64,000 nucleotides of DNA from Nibrella viscosa (GCF_039541875.1 NZ_BAABHB010000010.1:124001-188000); one strand, 5' to 3'; shown: positions 34,665 to 45,000, counted from the stretch's first letter. A program made the numbers and translations. Notes: generated by a model from the sequence alone, not told the origin.

Positions 34665-36248
34665 CTAGCGTTGGGAGATGCTCTCGCGTCTCTCTAAAAT
34701 TACGGTAGTCGGCCGTTCAAACAAATCCCGGCGCTGGTGAATGACAAACAGGTTCGGATAGCGGGTAAGTTCCTCCAGGTAATCGGTCCGGGTAATTACG
34801 GTCGTTTCCGGATGAGCGAGCAACTGCCGGTGCATCTGTTCCGGCGTATCCAGCAGGGGAATGCGTCGGTTCAGATAAAAAACAAAAGCGGGGTTGAAAT
34901 GCCGGTAGCCCACCACAGCCTCACGGCCCTTCAGCGTCGGCAGGGTCGCCTGCACCGGATTCTCGCGGTCTACCACCGGATACGCCAGGACGTACAGCAC
35001 CCAGGCCGACCCCGTGAACGCACCCGTTACGGCCAGCAGAGCCAACTGCCGTTGCTGCTTCCGCAGGTAATACAGCATACCTGCCATGCCGAGGGGCAAT
35101 AAAAAAAACAGCCCGCCTACCCAGGCGATATGCCTCAGATGCGGATCGAGGTACAACGCCAGGGCAACAGCAACGGGCAACAGCAGCATGATACCCGCCA
35201 GTACACCCAGGCTGATCCGGGTCGAAAGCGTATTTTGCCGGCCTTCTGCCGGCCGGGCCAGTTCACCGCCCAGGATAACGGCCAGAAACGGGTAGGCAGG
35301 AACCGTATAATTGGGTAGTTTGGTGCCGGAGAACATAAAAAAGCCGACGACTACGCCCGCCACTGTGAGGCAAAATAAACCAAACGGATGTCTCCGGCGC
35401 TGATGCACCACCCGCCGGATGGCCTGCGGCAGAAAAACCGAAAACGGCAGCAGGCCCACCAGCACATACAGCAGAGGCAAGCCCCAAAACCCGCCATGCC
35501 CTTCCATGGCGGCTGCATACCGGCCCAGGTTGTGTTTCAGAAAAAAGCCCTGAGTCCAGGCTCCGCCCGTTTGCTGATGTACCGCCCAGTACCAGGGTAC
35601 TGTTACCAGCGCGAATAGCCCTAACCCGCTCAAGGGCCATAACCGCTGTAGTACTGACCAGGACCACTGCCGCATCAGCGTCAGAAACACCACCGCCGTC
35701 AGCAACGGCAGCAGCAGGGCCACCGGCCCTTTAGCCAGCGTACCCAGCCCCATACCCAGCCAGGCCAGGTAGGCCCAGCGGGCTTTCCCGGTAGTCAGCG
35801 CTTCATAGCCGCTCCAGAACGCCAGCGTCAGGCTGGCAATCAGATAGGGGTCGGGCACCGACATCCGAAACTGCACCGAGACATGCAGCGAAGCCAGCAG
35901 CGCCGTCACCGACCAGAGCGCAGCCAACCGACTCAGGTGCCGCTCCGCCATCCGGAACGTCATCAGCATGACCAGCGCTCCCATCAGGCCCGAACCCAGC
36001 CGGGCGGCAAAGCCATTGACCCCGAAGAGCCGATAAGCCAGCATCATAACATAGTAATGCAGGGGCGGTTTATCGGTGCGCAGCTCCCCGTTGAAGGTAG
36101 GCACAATCCAGTCCCGGCGGACGAGCATTTCGCGGGCGCACTGGGCGTTTTTGGTTTCGTCGAGCCCATAGAGCATGGTGCTGTCGTTGAAAAAAACCAG
36201 AAACACAAAACTTCCTATGAACAGGAGCACGTAGAGAAGCAGGGACAT
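34665..36248 (-). CDS. ArnT-like GT39 glycosyltransferase (first)
   Basis: A 527-residue membrane transferase with the first-loop motif YGLDETKNAQCAREML and PTFNGELRTDKPPLHYYVM. It is the first gene of the glycan unit. About ten to twelve hydrophobic helices. ArnT and related enzymes use undecaprenyl-phosphate sugars as donors; this gene's neighbours supply the donor. Upstream (36249-36335) no promoter motif was clear. Confidence 0.88.
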   Translation of the reverse strand: MSLLLYVLLFIGSFVFLVFFNDSTMLYGLDETKNAQCAREMLVRRDWIVPTFNGELRTDKPPLHYYVMMLAYRLFGVNGFAARLGSGLMGALVMLMTFRMAERHLSRLAALWSVTALLASLHVSVQFRMSVPDPYLIASLTLAFWSGYEALTTGKARWAYLAWLGMGLGTLAKGPVALLLPLLTAVVFLTLMRQWSWSVLQRLWPLSGLGLFALVTVPWYWAVHQQTGGAWTQGFFLKHNLGRYAAAMEGHGGFWGLPLLYVLVGLLPFSVFLPQAIRRVVHQRRRHPFGLFCLTVAGVVVGFFMFSGTKLPNYTVPAYPFLAVILGGELARPAEGRQNTLSTRISLGVLAGIMLLLPVAVALALYLDPHLRHIAWVGGLFFLLPLGMAGMLYYLRKQQRQLALLAVTGAFTGSAWVLYVLAYPVVDRENPVQATLPTLKGREAVVGYRHFNPAFVFYLNRRIPLLDTPEQMHRQLLAHPETTVITRTDYLEELTRYPNLFVIHQRRDLFERPTTVILERRESISQR

Positions 36249-36335
36249 AGCGAAGCAGTCTGGGCCGAAAGATATACCCTAATCCGCAAATAACCACACC
36301 TCTTCGGTACACAGGTCGGAAGCCTTGCCTGCCAA

Positions 36336-36365
36336 ACAAAAAGGCGGACCCAATAGCCCGCCTTC
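36336..36365 (-). terminator. Rho-independent terminator of the 36385 gene
   Basis: Stem 36341-36347 with 36358-36364; on the minus strand the stem is followed by TTTTTG. It lies between the acidic-protein gene and the GT39 gene start. Confidence 0.75.
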
Positions 36366-36384
36366 CTGCTTATCGCCAAATTGC

Positions 36385-36831
36385 TTACATGCGATCCATA
36401 CCACGGGGCCGAGTGTTCGACATATCCTCGTCACGATCTGTGTCGGTATTCCAGTCGGCATCCTCTACACGGGTCTCACCTATGTTGGCATCCTGGTTCC
36501 GGTACGATACCCGTGGGGTGTCTTCGTCGGTCATCATCTCCTCGTCTGCCGTAGACGGCTGTCCCCACGAGGCCCGCCGTGCTTCGTCAATCTCGGCCTT
36601 GTCAGGTGCAGTTGGATTATCGTTGTCCGACAGCGAAGCTTCTGCTTCAGCATTCATGGTATCCTCCGGTACATTGGGTGTATTGGTCTCAACCCGGTTA
36701 GACATCTGCTGATCGCGAATGTCGAAATCGCTCAACTGGATTAAACCAGGAGCCATTCCCATTGTATTATGGCTACGCCGAGCCGCATGTGACTCGGTTG
36801 TTTCTTTGCGGGATTTGCTTGTTAAGCTCAT
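36385..36831 (-). CDS. Acidic, disordered hydrophilic protein A
   Basis: A 148-residue protein rich in Asp, Glu, Asn, Arg and Met, with no Cys and few hydrophobics, so probably disordered. No signal peptide. Examples: STADEEMMTDEDTPRVSYRN and DADWNTDTDRDEDMSN. It has its own terminator downstream and lies beside a similar acidic protein gene upstream. The composition resembles hydrophilin-like stress proteins but no family is recognised. A frame this long with this composition could in principle be a chance opposite-strand frame, but promoter-like spacing, terminator and partner argue for a real gene. Confidence 0.6.
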   Translation of the reverse strand: MSLTSKSRKETTESHAARRSHNTMGMAPGLIQLSDFDIRDQQMSNRVETNTPNVPEDTMNAEAEASLSDNDNPTAPDKAEIDEARRASWGQPSTADEEMMTDEDTPRVSYRNQDANIGETRVEDADWNTDTDRDEDMSNTRPRGMDRM

Positions 36832-36848
36832 AACGTTGTTGATTAATT

Positions 36849-36932
36849 GGTTAATTGGTTAATCGGTTGAGTTGTTAACTGGTCGAGTTGATGACTAATG
36901 AACCAGTGAACCAATCAACCGGTTGACTAATA
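36849..36932. repeat. Octad-repeat inverted pair between the two acidic-protein genes
   Basis: Left arm about 36849-36883 consists of GGTTAATT-like 8-base words, and right arm about 36902-36932 of their reverse complements (AACCAATC, AACCGGTT), imperfectly paired. The right arm includes the stop codon of the 36927 gene. Confidence 0.7.
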
Positions 36933-37406
36933 AACAGGTCGGTGCGTTTTTGACGTGCCGGTTTGCGCGATTTCCTCTTCCTTATCCTCCGGGGTCTCCC
37001 CTTCGCCGGCATTCCAGCCGGTGGTTTGGTCATCCTGGGCTTTGGCCGCTTCCTGCGCTTCAGGCGTCGGTACGTCCTCGGCCGAGGCATAATCGTCGGG
37101 GCCGTGGGTAGTTACGTCAACGGTCGATGTTTTCGACTGCTCACCCCGGCCGGTCACGCTTTTCTCACCTTCCTCGGTAATTTCCATGGTGCTGTTGTCC
37201 TGGTCACCCATACGAATGATACCGTTCTGGCTATCCATGTCCATACCACCCAGAAACCGATCATTGCGACCGTCCTGAGCTACGTCCTCTGTCTCGTCAC
37301 CCGGTCCCATCGCGTTCGCCACGTTTTCAAACTGATCGTGTTTGCCAACGTCGCGCTGCGTGGATTTCTGGGTATAGGTATCGTCTTTTTTCTCGTCGCT
37401 TTTCAT
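36927..37406 (-). CDS. Acidic, disordered hydrophilic protein B
   Basis: A 159-residue protein starting MKSDEKKDDTYTQKSTQRD; a longer frame upstream runs into the TonB receptor gene and is not used. It is rich in Asp, Glu, Gly, Gln, Thr and Met, without Cys. No signal peptide. Its composition matches protein A closely although the two do not align well, so they may be a functional pair. Possible role in desiccation or osmotic stress, as for hydrophilins; this is inference only. Confidence 0.6.
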   Translation of the reverse strand: MKSDEKKDDTYTQKSTQRDVGKHDQFENVANAMGPGDETEDVAQDGRNDRFLGGMDMDSQNGIIRMGDQDNSTMEITEEGEKSVTGRGEQSKTSTVDVTTHGPDDYASAEDVPTPEAQEAAKAQDDQTTGWNAGEGETPEDKEEEIAQTGTSKTHRPVY

Positions 37407-37518
37407 AACGTCAATGGACCTTTTGGTTAAATTATAACTGCTTTGCAAGCGAAAAGTTTGTATTTTGTCGGCTATACTTCTGCACAACGACCGATTTACA
37501 ACCTGGATTATACCATAC

Positions 37519-39903
37519 ATGAAACAACTGTTTACTCTGCTTTTCGGCCTTGTTGCTTTGGTCGGCCGGTCGCAAAATCTGACGGTGCTGGACCAGCAAA
37601 CCCGACGGCCGCTGGAGAATGCCGAGGTACGCACCCGAAGTACCGCGCTGCTAACTAACAAAGCCGGCCAGATACCTATTACGGATACCCTCCAATCGTT
37701 TACCATCCGGCTGGCCGGCTATGAACCGGTTCAGACCACCTGGGCTCACCTTCGCCGGCAGGGATATACCGTCCTGCTGACGGAGAAAAGCCTGCAAATC
37801 GATGAAGTAGTGGTCTCCGCCAGCCGCATTGCCCAGCCGCAGAGCCAGGTGGCCCAGCCGGTGCGGGTCATCGGTCGCAACGACATCCGCTTTCTGAACC
37901 AGCCCACTACCGCCGACCTATTGCAGCAAAGTGGCCAGGTACTGGTGCAGAAAAGCCAGTTGGGTGGGGGCAGCCCGATTCTGCGGGGCTTCGAGGCCAA
38001 CAAAGTGCTGCTGGTGGTCGATGGCGTGCGGATGAACAACGCCATTTACCGGGGTGGTCACCTGCAAAACATCCTGACGGTTGATAACAGCATGCTCGAA
38101 AAAGCCGAAGTGGCCCTCGGCCCCGGCTCGGTGCAGTACGGCAGCGATGCCCTGGGGGGGGTCATTTACCTGCAAACGCTTACCCCCAAAGCCGGCATGG
38201 CCCCGCAGGGGAATGCCTTTGCCCGGTACAGCACCGCCCTGGAGGAGAAAACGATTCACGCCGACCATAGCTTCGGTACCGGCCGCTGGGCGTTTGCCAC
38301 CAGCATCACCGGCTCCGACTTCGGTGACCTGCGGCAGGGCAACAATCGTCCGGCGAGCATGGGCAGCCTGGGCCTGCGCCCGCTTTACGCCGGTCGGGAG
38401 AATAATACGGATGTACAACTACCAAACCCTGATCCTAATAAACAGACACCCTCCGGCTATAAGCAGATCGACCTGTTGCAGAAAGTCTTGTTTCAGCCAT
38501 CTGACCGCAGCAGCCACCTGCTCAACGTGCAGTACTCCACCTCCACGGATATTCCGCGCTACGACCGGCTGACGGAAGTCGATAACCAGGGTAAGTTACG
38601 CCACGCCCAGTGGTACTACGGGCCGCAGGACCGGCTGCTCACTGCCTACACGTTTACGCGTAAACTGAAGCGGGGTATTGCCGATAACCTCCAGGTCATT
38701 GCCGCCTACCAAACCATTGCAGAGAGCCGCCACAACCGGCGCTTCGGCAACAATACGCTCCAGCACCGCCTTGAACAGTTGGGTGTCTGGACCCTCAACG
38801 CCGACCTGCAAAAAAGAGTTAGCCCGACCCACGATTTCCGGTACGGGCTGGAAGCCACGTACAACGATGTGCGGTCGACGGCTTACGGTGAAAACATCCT
38901 TTCCGGCATGACCATCTCGCTGGATACCCGCTACCCAAATGGCGGCTCCAACACCCAATCCCTGGCGGCTTACCTCTCCGGTACGGTCGATGTCAGCGCC
39001 CGTTCGTCGTTCAGCTACGGTGCTCGCTATAGTCAAAACCGGCTGTTTGCCCGCTTTACCGATAAGACCTTTTTTCCCTTCCCCTTCGACGACGTAACGC
39101 AGCGCAACGGAGCCCTCACCGGCAGCCTGGGCTGGGTCACGCGCCTGCCGGGCAACTGGCGGCTGGCGGCTTCGGTGGCCTCCGGGTACCGGGTGCCCAA
39201 CGTCGATGATCTGGCTAAGGTCTTTGAATCGGTTGCCGGCACGCTGATTGTGCCCAACCCCGGCCTGAAACCCGAGCGCACCTACAACATCGACGCGGGC
39301 CTTCAGAAGAGTTTCGGGAATGTGTTCACCCTGGAGACCGAAGGTTTTTATACGCTCTACAATCAGGCCATCACCGCCCGGCCCGGCACCCTGAACGGAC
39401 AGCCTACGGTGCTGTACAACGGTCGTACCAGCCGGGTAGTGAGCCAGGCCAACGCGCAACGGGCGTACCTGTACGGCTTCAGCACCCGGCTGACGGCCCA
39501 GTTCACCAACACCCTATCCGCTTACGGCAACATCAGCTATACCTACGGCCGGATCAAAACTGACACCACCGATTACCCGCTCGACCATATTCCGCCGGTA
39601 TTCGGGCAGGCCGGTTTGCGGTGGCAGCAGAAACAGTTCCGGGCCGAAGCCAACGTGCTCTTCAACGGGACTAAACAACTGAAGGATTATAATCTGGTTG
39701 GGGAAGACAACATCGTGTATGCCACCCCGCAGGGAATGCCGGGCTGGTACACGATCAATCTGCGGAGCAGTTACCAGGTCAGCCGGCTATTGCAGGTGCA
39801 GGTGAATCTGGAGAATGTGCTGGACCGGAACTACCGCGTTTTTGCCTCGGGCATCAGTGGACCGGGCCGGAATCTAAGCGCCACGCTGCGATTCACCTGG
39901 TAA
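37519..39903 (+). CDS. TonB-dependent outer-membrane receptor, heme/siderophore-type
   Basis: A 794-residue receptor. The start at 37519 gives a signal peptide (KQLFTLLFGLVALVGRSQ). The N-terminal carboxypeptidase-regulatory-like domain (about 20-95) precedes the plug (about 115-220) with GGGSPILRGFEANKVLLVVD and GVRMNNAIYRGGHLQN, a phrase typical of Bacteroidota heme or metal receptors. The C-terminus ends in an aromatic residue (SATLRFTW), as expected of an outer-membrane barrel. It is not paired with a SusD gene, so it is not a SusC-type receptor. Ligand unknown. Confidence 0.88.
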   Translation: MKQLFTLLFGLVALVGRSQNLTVLDQQTRRPLENAEVRTRSTALLTNKAGQIPITDTLQSFTIRLAGYEPVQTTWAHLRRQGYTVLLTEKSLQIDEVVVSASRIAQPQSQVAQPVRVIGRNDIRFLNQPTTADLLQQSGQVLVQKSQLGGGSPILRGFEANKVLLVVDGVRMNNAIYRGGHLQNILTVDNSMLEKAEVALGPGSVQYGSDALGGVIYLQTLTPKAGMAPQGNAFARYSTALEEKTIHADHSFGTGRWAFATSITGSDFGDLRQGNNRPASMGSLGLRPLYAGRENNTDVQLPNPDPNKQTPSGYKQIDLLQKVLFQPSDRSSHLLNVQYSTSTDIPRYDRLTEVDNQGKLRHAQWYYGPQDRLLTAYTFTRKLKRGIADNLQVIAAYQTIAESRHNRRFGNNTLQHRLEQLGVWTLNADLQKRVSPTHDFRYGLEATYNDVRSTAYGENILSGMTISLDTRYPNGGSNTQSLAAYLSGTVDVSARSSFSYGARYSQNRLFARFTDKTFFPFPFDDVTQRNGALTGSLGWVTRLPGNWRLAASVASGYRVPNVDDLAKVFESVAGTLIVPNPGLKPERTYNIDAGLQKSFGNVFTLETEGFYTLYNQAITARPGTLNGQPTVLYNGRTSRVVSQANAQRAYLYGFSTRLTAQFTNTLSAYGNISYTYGRIKTDTTDYPLDHIPPVFGQAGLRWQQKQFRAEANVLFNGTKQLKDYNLVGEDNIVYATPQGMPGWYTINLRSSYQVSRLLQVQVNLENVLDRNYRVFASGISGPGRNLSATLRFTW

Positions 39904-40041
39904 TGGGTAAAAGCACTCATTGCCGGCAAAAAAATTTATGCCTAAATAGTTGTACATTTTAAACAAAAATTTTTACTTTGGCAACAGAGAATCAAACGAG
40001 AGCCAGACATAAAAGACTAAATAGTTGGATAAAGCGTAATA

Positions 40042-40074
40042 AAAAAGCGGGTCGACTTTGTTGACCCGCTTTTT
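40042..40074. terminator. Bidirectional intrinsic terminator
   Basis: Stem 40042-40053 with 40063-40074 (GCGGGTC core), A-run on the left and T-run on the right. It could serve the SusD remnant side and the receptor side. Confidence 0.8.
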
Positions 40075-40094
40075 CTTTGTCTGAGCGCTTCCGA

Positions 40095-40187
40095 TTACTG
40101 CTTATCCCACCAGACGCGGGTTGACAGCGCATCAGCTCCCTGGCGTGAGACAACCGCATCTACAAAGTCCTGGCGAATATTCGTAAT
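40095..40187 (-). pseudogene. SusD C-terminal remnant
   Basis: Thirty codons plus stop on the minus strand read ...VVSRQGADALSTRVWWDKQ; 18 of these last 19 residues are identical to the end of the intact SusD at 40638. Nothing of the remaining SusD is present: further upstream the region is a different gene. It is therefore a tail fragment, either left over from a tandem SusCD duplicate or from a recombination that inserted the 40160 gene. Confidence 0.75.
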
Positions 40188-40546
40188 CGTCCTTTTCTTG
40201 CTTTCGTTGGCGTGTAGGTAATAATAAGCGGCTCCCGGCCTTCGTAAAAATCACCTATGTGGTTCAAATCTACACGGCCCATTATCCTGAATTGCTTGTA
40301 TTTTGCCAGCCGAGTATGTAGGTCAACGGTGGCTGAGTCATCCACGAAGCCTTGCAGCAGAATCTGGAAGTTAACCAAGCCTTTTCCTGTTACAGCAAAC
40401 TCATAGGGTTTGGAAGCATCTTCAACGAAATAGGATTTAAACAAATGATCTTCTTTCCCTTGCTCCTCCAGTTGTTTAAACTTATAGACTATACAGCTTA
40501 GGATGCAAAGCCCTATCAAAAGACCAACAACTTTCTTTCGGCGCAT
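40160..40546 (-). CDS. Small membrane-anchored protein of unknown function, joined to the SusD remnant
   Basis: A 128-residue protein starting MRRKKVVGLLIGLCILSC with one N-terminal hydrophobic anchor or signal, followed by an alpha+beta domain (FKSYFVEDASKPYEFAVTGK, FRIMGRVDLNHIGDFYEG). The longer frame upstream overlaps the SusD terminator and is rejected. The last about nine residues are read through the SusD remnant in another frame, so the original C-terminus may have been lost. No family recognised. It is inserted between SusD and its tail copy. Confidence 0.6.
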   Translation of the reverse strand: MRRKKVVGLLIGLCILSCIVYKFKQLEEQGKEDHLFKSYFVEDASKPYEFAVTGKGLVNFQILLQGFVDDSATVDLHTRLAKYKQFRIMGRVDLNHIGDFYEGREPLIITYTPTKARKGRLRIFARTL

Positions 40547-40580
40547 AAATCGAGTAGCTATCAACCCTATACATAAAACG

Positions 40581-40623
40581 TAAACCTGCGTCAGCCCGAT
40601 CTTGTCGGGCTGACGCAGGTTTA
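40581..40623 (-). terminator. Strong terminator of the SusCD operon
   Basis: A 19-bp perfect stem, 40581-40599 with 40605-40623, loop TCTTG. On the minus strand it is followed by CGTTTTATG. It sits 14 bases below the SusD stop codon. Confidence 0.88.
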
Positions 40624-40637
40624 CCATTAACGCCTAT

Positions 40638-42065
40638 TTACTGCTTATCCCACCAGACGCGGGTCGACAGCAGATCGGCTCCCTGACGGGAGACGACTTC
40701 GTTGTAGTTGGTCCGGTTCAGCGTAGCCTCCGTGGTCGGATACGCCAGACGACGTGGTACATCCGTCAAATTGTTAAACGGATTGCGAGCCGGGGTCAGT
40801 TTCGGGAAACCGGTCCGGCGCCATTCGGCCCAGGCTTCGTTGCCGTTGTAGAACAGCACGATCCACCGCTGCATCGCAATCTGCTCAATGGCTCTGGCAT
40901 CGCTGTAGGCAATGTCCGGCTGAGCCAGGTACGCTTTGTAAGCCGCTTCGGTGTACACCCCATACATTTCCATAGAGGCCTTAATAGCGTCTTCGTATAA
41001 CTTCTTCGGATCTTCAGTGGTCCAGCCCAGTTTAGCGGCTTCGGCCCGTGCCAGCAGGATCTGCGGGTACGTTACTACGTTGACCGGCGAGTTCTGCTGC
41101 CGCAGGCTCGTAGCCGCCAGCGATACCGCCTGTGCCGTCCAGGCAACCGGGAACACCGCATACGGAACACCTACGTATTCACCGTTGATGTTCTTATCGG
41201 CCAGGGCCGACAGACGCGGATCATTGGTCTTCTTCAGGTAATCGACAAACGTGTTGCTCACGGCATAATCCTTCCGGTTCAGCGTGATGTAATTGTTGTA
41301 GAGGGGATGCTCGTTGTTGGCTTCGGCCAGGTAACGGTACACCACATTGTCGGCATTGGACGTCAGCACACCATCGGCCAGGGCAGCCGCAAATTCGGCC
41401 TTGCCTTTAGCCGGGTCTACCTTCGACAACCGCAGGGCGGCAATCATCCGCAGCGAGTTGGCAAACTTCTTCCAGCGGGTCACGTTCCCGCCCAGCAGAA
41501 TATCGCCCTGCACGGTCGGGCCGTTATCGAACTGCGCTACGGCTTCTTTCCACTCCTTAAACAGGTCGTTGTAGATGTCCTGCTGCCGGTCAAACTTCGG
41601 CGTAAAGTTCTGGCTACCCTTCAGCGCTTCCGAATACGGAATATCGCCCCAGCGGTCGGTCAGGCTCTGGAAATAGAATGCCTTCAGAATCCGGGCAATG
41701 GCAATCTGGTTGTTGTTAGATCCATTGGCGGCAGCCGCGTTCTTCGTAGCCGGGTTGGTGTTCAGTTCGATAATGTACTGCAGGTTATTCAGCGGGCCGG
41801 TATACCAGGTATTGTAATCGAAGTTCACCGTCCGGTACCGCGATTCCTCAATATACGTTACATCGCCAAACTGCTGCACATACAGCGCCGGTATGATATT
41901 AGTCACCGCCGGGCCGACACTCCGCATAGCACCCGTCAGAATACTGGCGGTGTTTGGGTTGGCCGGATTGTTGGGGCTCACATTCATATCCCCAAAATCA
42001 TTGCAGGATGTTGCGGCCAACAACAGTCCGGCAAGTACCAGTGATTTATACACTAACTTTTTCAT
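40638..42065 (-). CDS. SusD/RagB-type outer-membrane lipoprotein (first pair)
   Basis: A 475-residue lipoprotein (lipobox AATSC). The N-terminal DFGDMNVSPNNPANPNT and FYFQSLTDRWGDIPYSEAL are typical of SusD-like proteins, and the C-terminal GNEAWAEWRRTGFPKLTPAR is a family hallmark. It binds a glycan or peptide at the cell surface and feeds the SusC channel transcribed ahead of it (20-bp gap). No glycoside hydrolase is beside it, so substrate is unassigned. Confidence 0.93.
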   Translation of the reverse strand: MKKLVYKSLVLAGLLLAATSCNDFGDMNVSPNNPANPNTASILTGAMRSVGPAVTNIIPALYVQQFGDVTYIEESRYRTVNFDYNTWYTGPLNNLQYIIELNTNPATKNAAAANGSNNNQIAIARILKAFYFQSLTDRWGDIPYSEALKGSQNFTPKFDRQQDIYNDLFKEWKEAVAQFDNGPTVQGDILLGGNVTRWKKFANSLRMIAALRLSKVDPAKGKAEFAAALADGVLTSNADNVVYRYLAEANNEHPLYNNYITLNRKDYAVSNTFVDYLKKTNDPRLSALADKNINGEYVGVPYAVFPVAWTAQAVSLAATSLRQQNSPVNVVTYPQILLARAEAAKLGWTTEDPKKLYEDAIKASMEMYGVYTEAAYKAYLAQPDIAYSDARAIEQIAMQRWIVLFYNGNEAWAEWRRTGFPKLTPARNPFNNLTDVPRRLAYPTTEATLNRTNYNEVVSRQGADLLSTRVWWDKQ

Positions 42066-42085
42066 GTGTCTTTGGAAAAGATTAA

Positions 42086-45000
42086 TTAGAAACCAAATCT
42101 CAGATTGATACCAAACGAGCGCACCGGCGGCAACTGACCGCCTTCGGTCCAGAACGATTCGGCTTCTGAGATGTCGACGCCACCGCCAACGGCATTGTAG
42201 ATCAGCAACGGGTTACGGGCAATAAAAGCCACCGTTGCCGTCTTCACCCGGTTCCCCAGAATGCGCCGGGGCAGGGTATAGCCCAGATACACTTCGCGCA
42301 GCTTCACAAACGTCTGATCGTACATCCAGTACTCGTGCAGGGCAAACAAATTGGCGTAAAAATCCTGCGTTTCTACCCGGGTGGTATTCGGCGAACCGTC
42401 GGCATTGACCCCCGCGATCAGCAGACCACCGCCGGCCGACACCGGATCACGCTTTGGTTTGCCCAGTTCGTTGTTACCCACCGTTTCGGCACCCAGACCT
42501 GAATACGCATTAAACATTCGCGTAACGGAGAAGAACTTACCGCCCACAATAAAGTCGGTGTTCACCCGCATCGTCAGATTCTTATACGTCAGCGTATTCA
42601 GCAAACCGCCTTTAAATTTAGGCAGTACGGAGCCCAGCGGCTGGTTCAGATCATACTGGTACTGGCCTTTCAGCAGAATGGGGACACCCGCTTCGTTGCG
42701 CCGGATTCGCCGGCCGACGAACAGACCCCAGTCCTCCCCTTCGCGGGCGTTGATGGTCAGACCCCGCCAGGTAGAGCCCAGTTGGTAGTTGGTCAGACCC
42801 GGCGACAGCTCCACCACCTTTGAACGACTGCGGTCGACGTTCAGGTCAAGCTCCCAGTTGAAGCCGCCCGCCGACCGAACCGGATTGGCGTACAGGTGCA
42901 GTTCCAGACCAGTAGTCCGGATCAGACCGGCGTTGATGTAAGCATTGCTGAAGCCGCTGGTGGGCGCTACCGGCAACGGAATGATCTGGTTCTTATTGTC
43001 GTTGCGGTACGCGGTGAACTCCAGACCCAGGCGGTTGTTGAGGAACTTCAGGTCGATCCCCCCTTCGTACGACGACGTCAGGCCCGGCTTCAGGTTCTCG
43101 TTTGGCAGCAACGTGGGCAGGTACTGCGTCGGGTTGTTCTGGTACGGGTTACCGGTGAGGTAAGTCAGGGCTGTCTGGTACGGCCCTACATCGGTACCTA
43201 CCTGGGCATACCCACCCCGAATCTTACCATACGACAGTACGTTGTTCTGCGGCAACAGGTCGGAGAAGATCAGGCTACCCGAAAGTGCCGGATACAGGTA
43301 TGAGTTGTTGGCTTTCGGCAGGGTCGACGACCAGTCATTCCGGATTGAGGCTTCAATAAAGGCGATGTTGTTATAACCCAGGCTAACGTTACCGAACAAG
43401 CTGTTTACCCGGCGCTCAAACAACTGGTTATTTACGTTTGGCCGGTCTCTCGAAGCCGCGATGTTATAAAAACCAGGTGTAGTGAGCCCACCTACGGTCT
43501 GTTGCGAGAACACATTGACCCGGTTATAGCGGATGTTACCGCCACCGTTGGCAACCACCGAAATCTTGTCGAAGGTCCGGTTAAAGCTGGCGATGGCTTC
43601 GTAGTTGTTTTCAACCGCGTTCTGCACATAGTTGGCAAAACCACCCCGGCCCCCTTCGTTCAGGGTACCGTAGGCAATGCGGCCTTCCTGGGCGTACTGA
43701 CGCTGATCGCGACGGGCAACCAAATTCAACGACAGGTAGTCGGTAAACTTATAATTCAGGCCCATGTCGCCAAACAAACGGTTGTCCCGGCGCTCGTTGG
43801 TATTTTCGTACACCTGCGTATACGGGCTATCCCAGTATTTCGGGCGCGGGTCCAGCGGACCGCCGATGTTCCAGCTCCGGAAGGTTCCGTCGGGGTTCTT
43901 ATAATTCCGCAGATCTTCGATGCGAAGCTGACGCTGAAACCACTGGTTAAACGAACCTACCGTCTGGTTAAAACCATTCAATACACCACCCGATGAACCG
44001 TAATCGTCGGCGGGCACATTTACCCCACGGGTTGCAGTATAATTGAAGTTCAGGTTGGCGGTCAGGTTACGGGCAAAGGTCAGTGAGTTTTTGGCGCTGA
44101 TGAAATCGCGGGTCTGGCGGCTGTTCGGAATGATCCCGTTGTTGATAATGTGCGTATACGAAATGCGCGACTGGAAATCTTCGGTACCGCGCGAGAACGC
44201 CACGTTGGTGTTGTTGCTGATCGGCTTTTCAAAGAAATCGCGGACGTTGTTCGGCTGAGGAGAGAAGGGTGTCAACTGCCCAAACTCTGGACCCTGCTGC
44301 CAGGAAGCAGCCGAGCGGTGCGGAGAGCCATCCATGCGCGGCCCCCAGCTTTCGTCGGCCGAGTAGTCCAGAATTTTCTGCCCATTGAAGGCCGCCCACG
44401 AAGCCGGGTGAATGGCTGGGTTGAACTGGAACGTCTCCCACTCCTGCGAATAGCCTCCTCCGTATTCGTTCTGGTACTTCGGCAGCATACCCACCACATC
44501 CAGCGTGGTGCTGTGGTTGATATCGAGCCGGGTATCACCCGCTTTGGCCCGTTTGGTGGTAATGACAATAACGCCACCGGCTGCGCGGTTACCATAGAGG
44601 GCCGTAGCAGCAGGGCCTTTCAACACGGTCAGTTGCTCCACATCATCCATGTTTACCTGGTTGATGTCGGTCGGCGTACCATCAACCACATAGAGCGGAT
44701 CGCCACCGGTCAGGGTATTGACCCCGCGAATCCGGATGTTCGGGCTACCAAATTTAGCGCCCGACTGCCCCAGGACCTGCACCCCGGCAATTTTACCGGC
44801 CAGCGCGTTGGCAACGTTCGGGTCGCGGGCAATGTTTAGCTTCTCAGGAGTGATGGCCTGTACTGACGACCCCAGCGACCGCTTGTCGCGGCCGATGTTC
44901 AGGGCTGTTACCACCACTTCTTCCAGTTGTGAGGCATCGCTTACCAGCCGGACATCAACCACCGACTGATTGCCTACGGCTACTTCCTGCGTGGTAAAAC

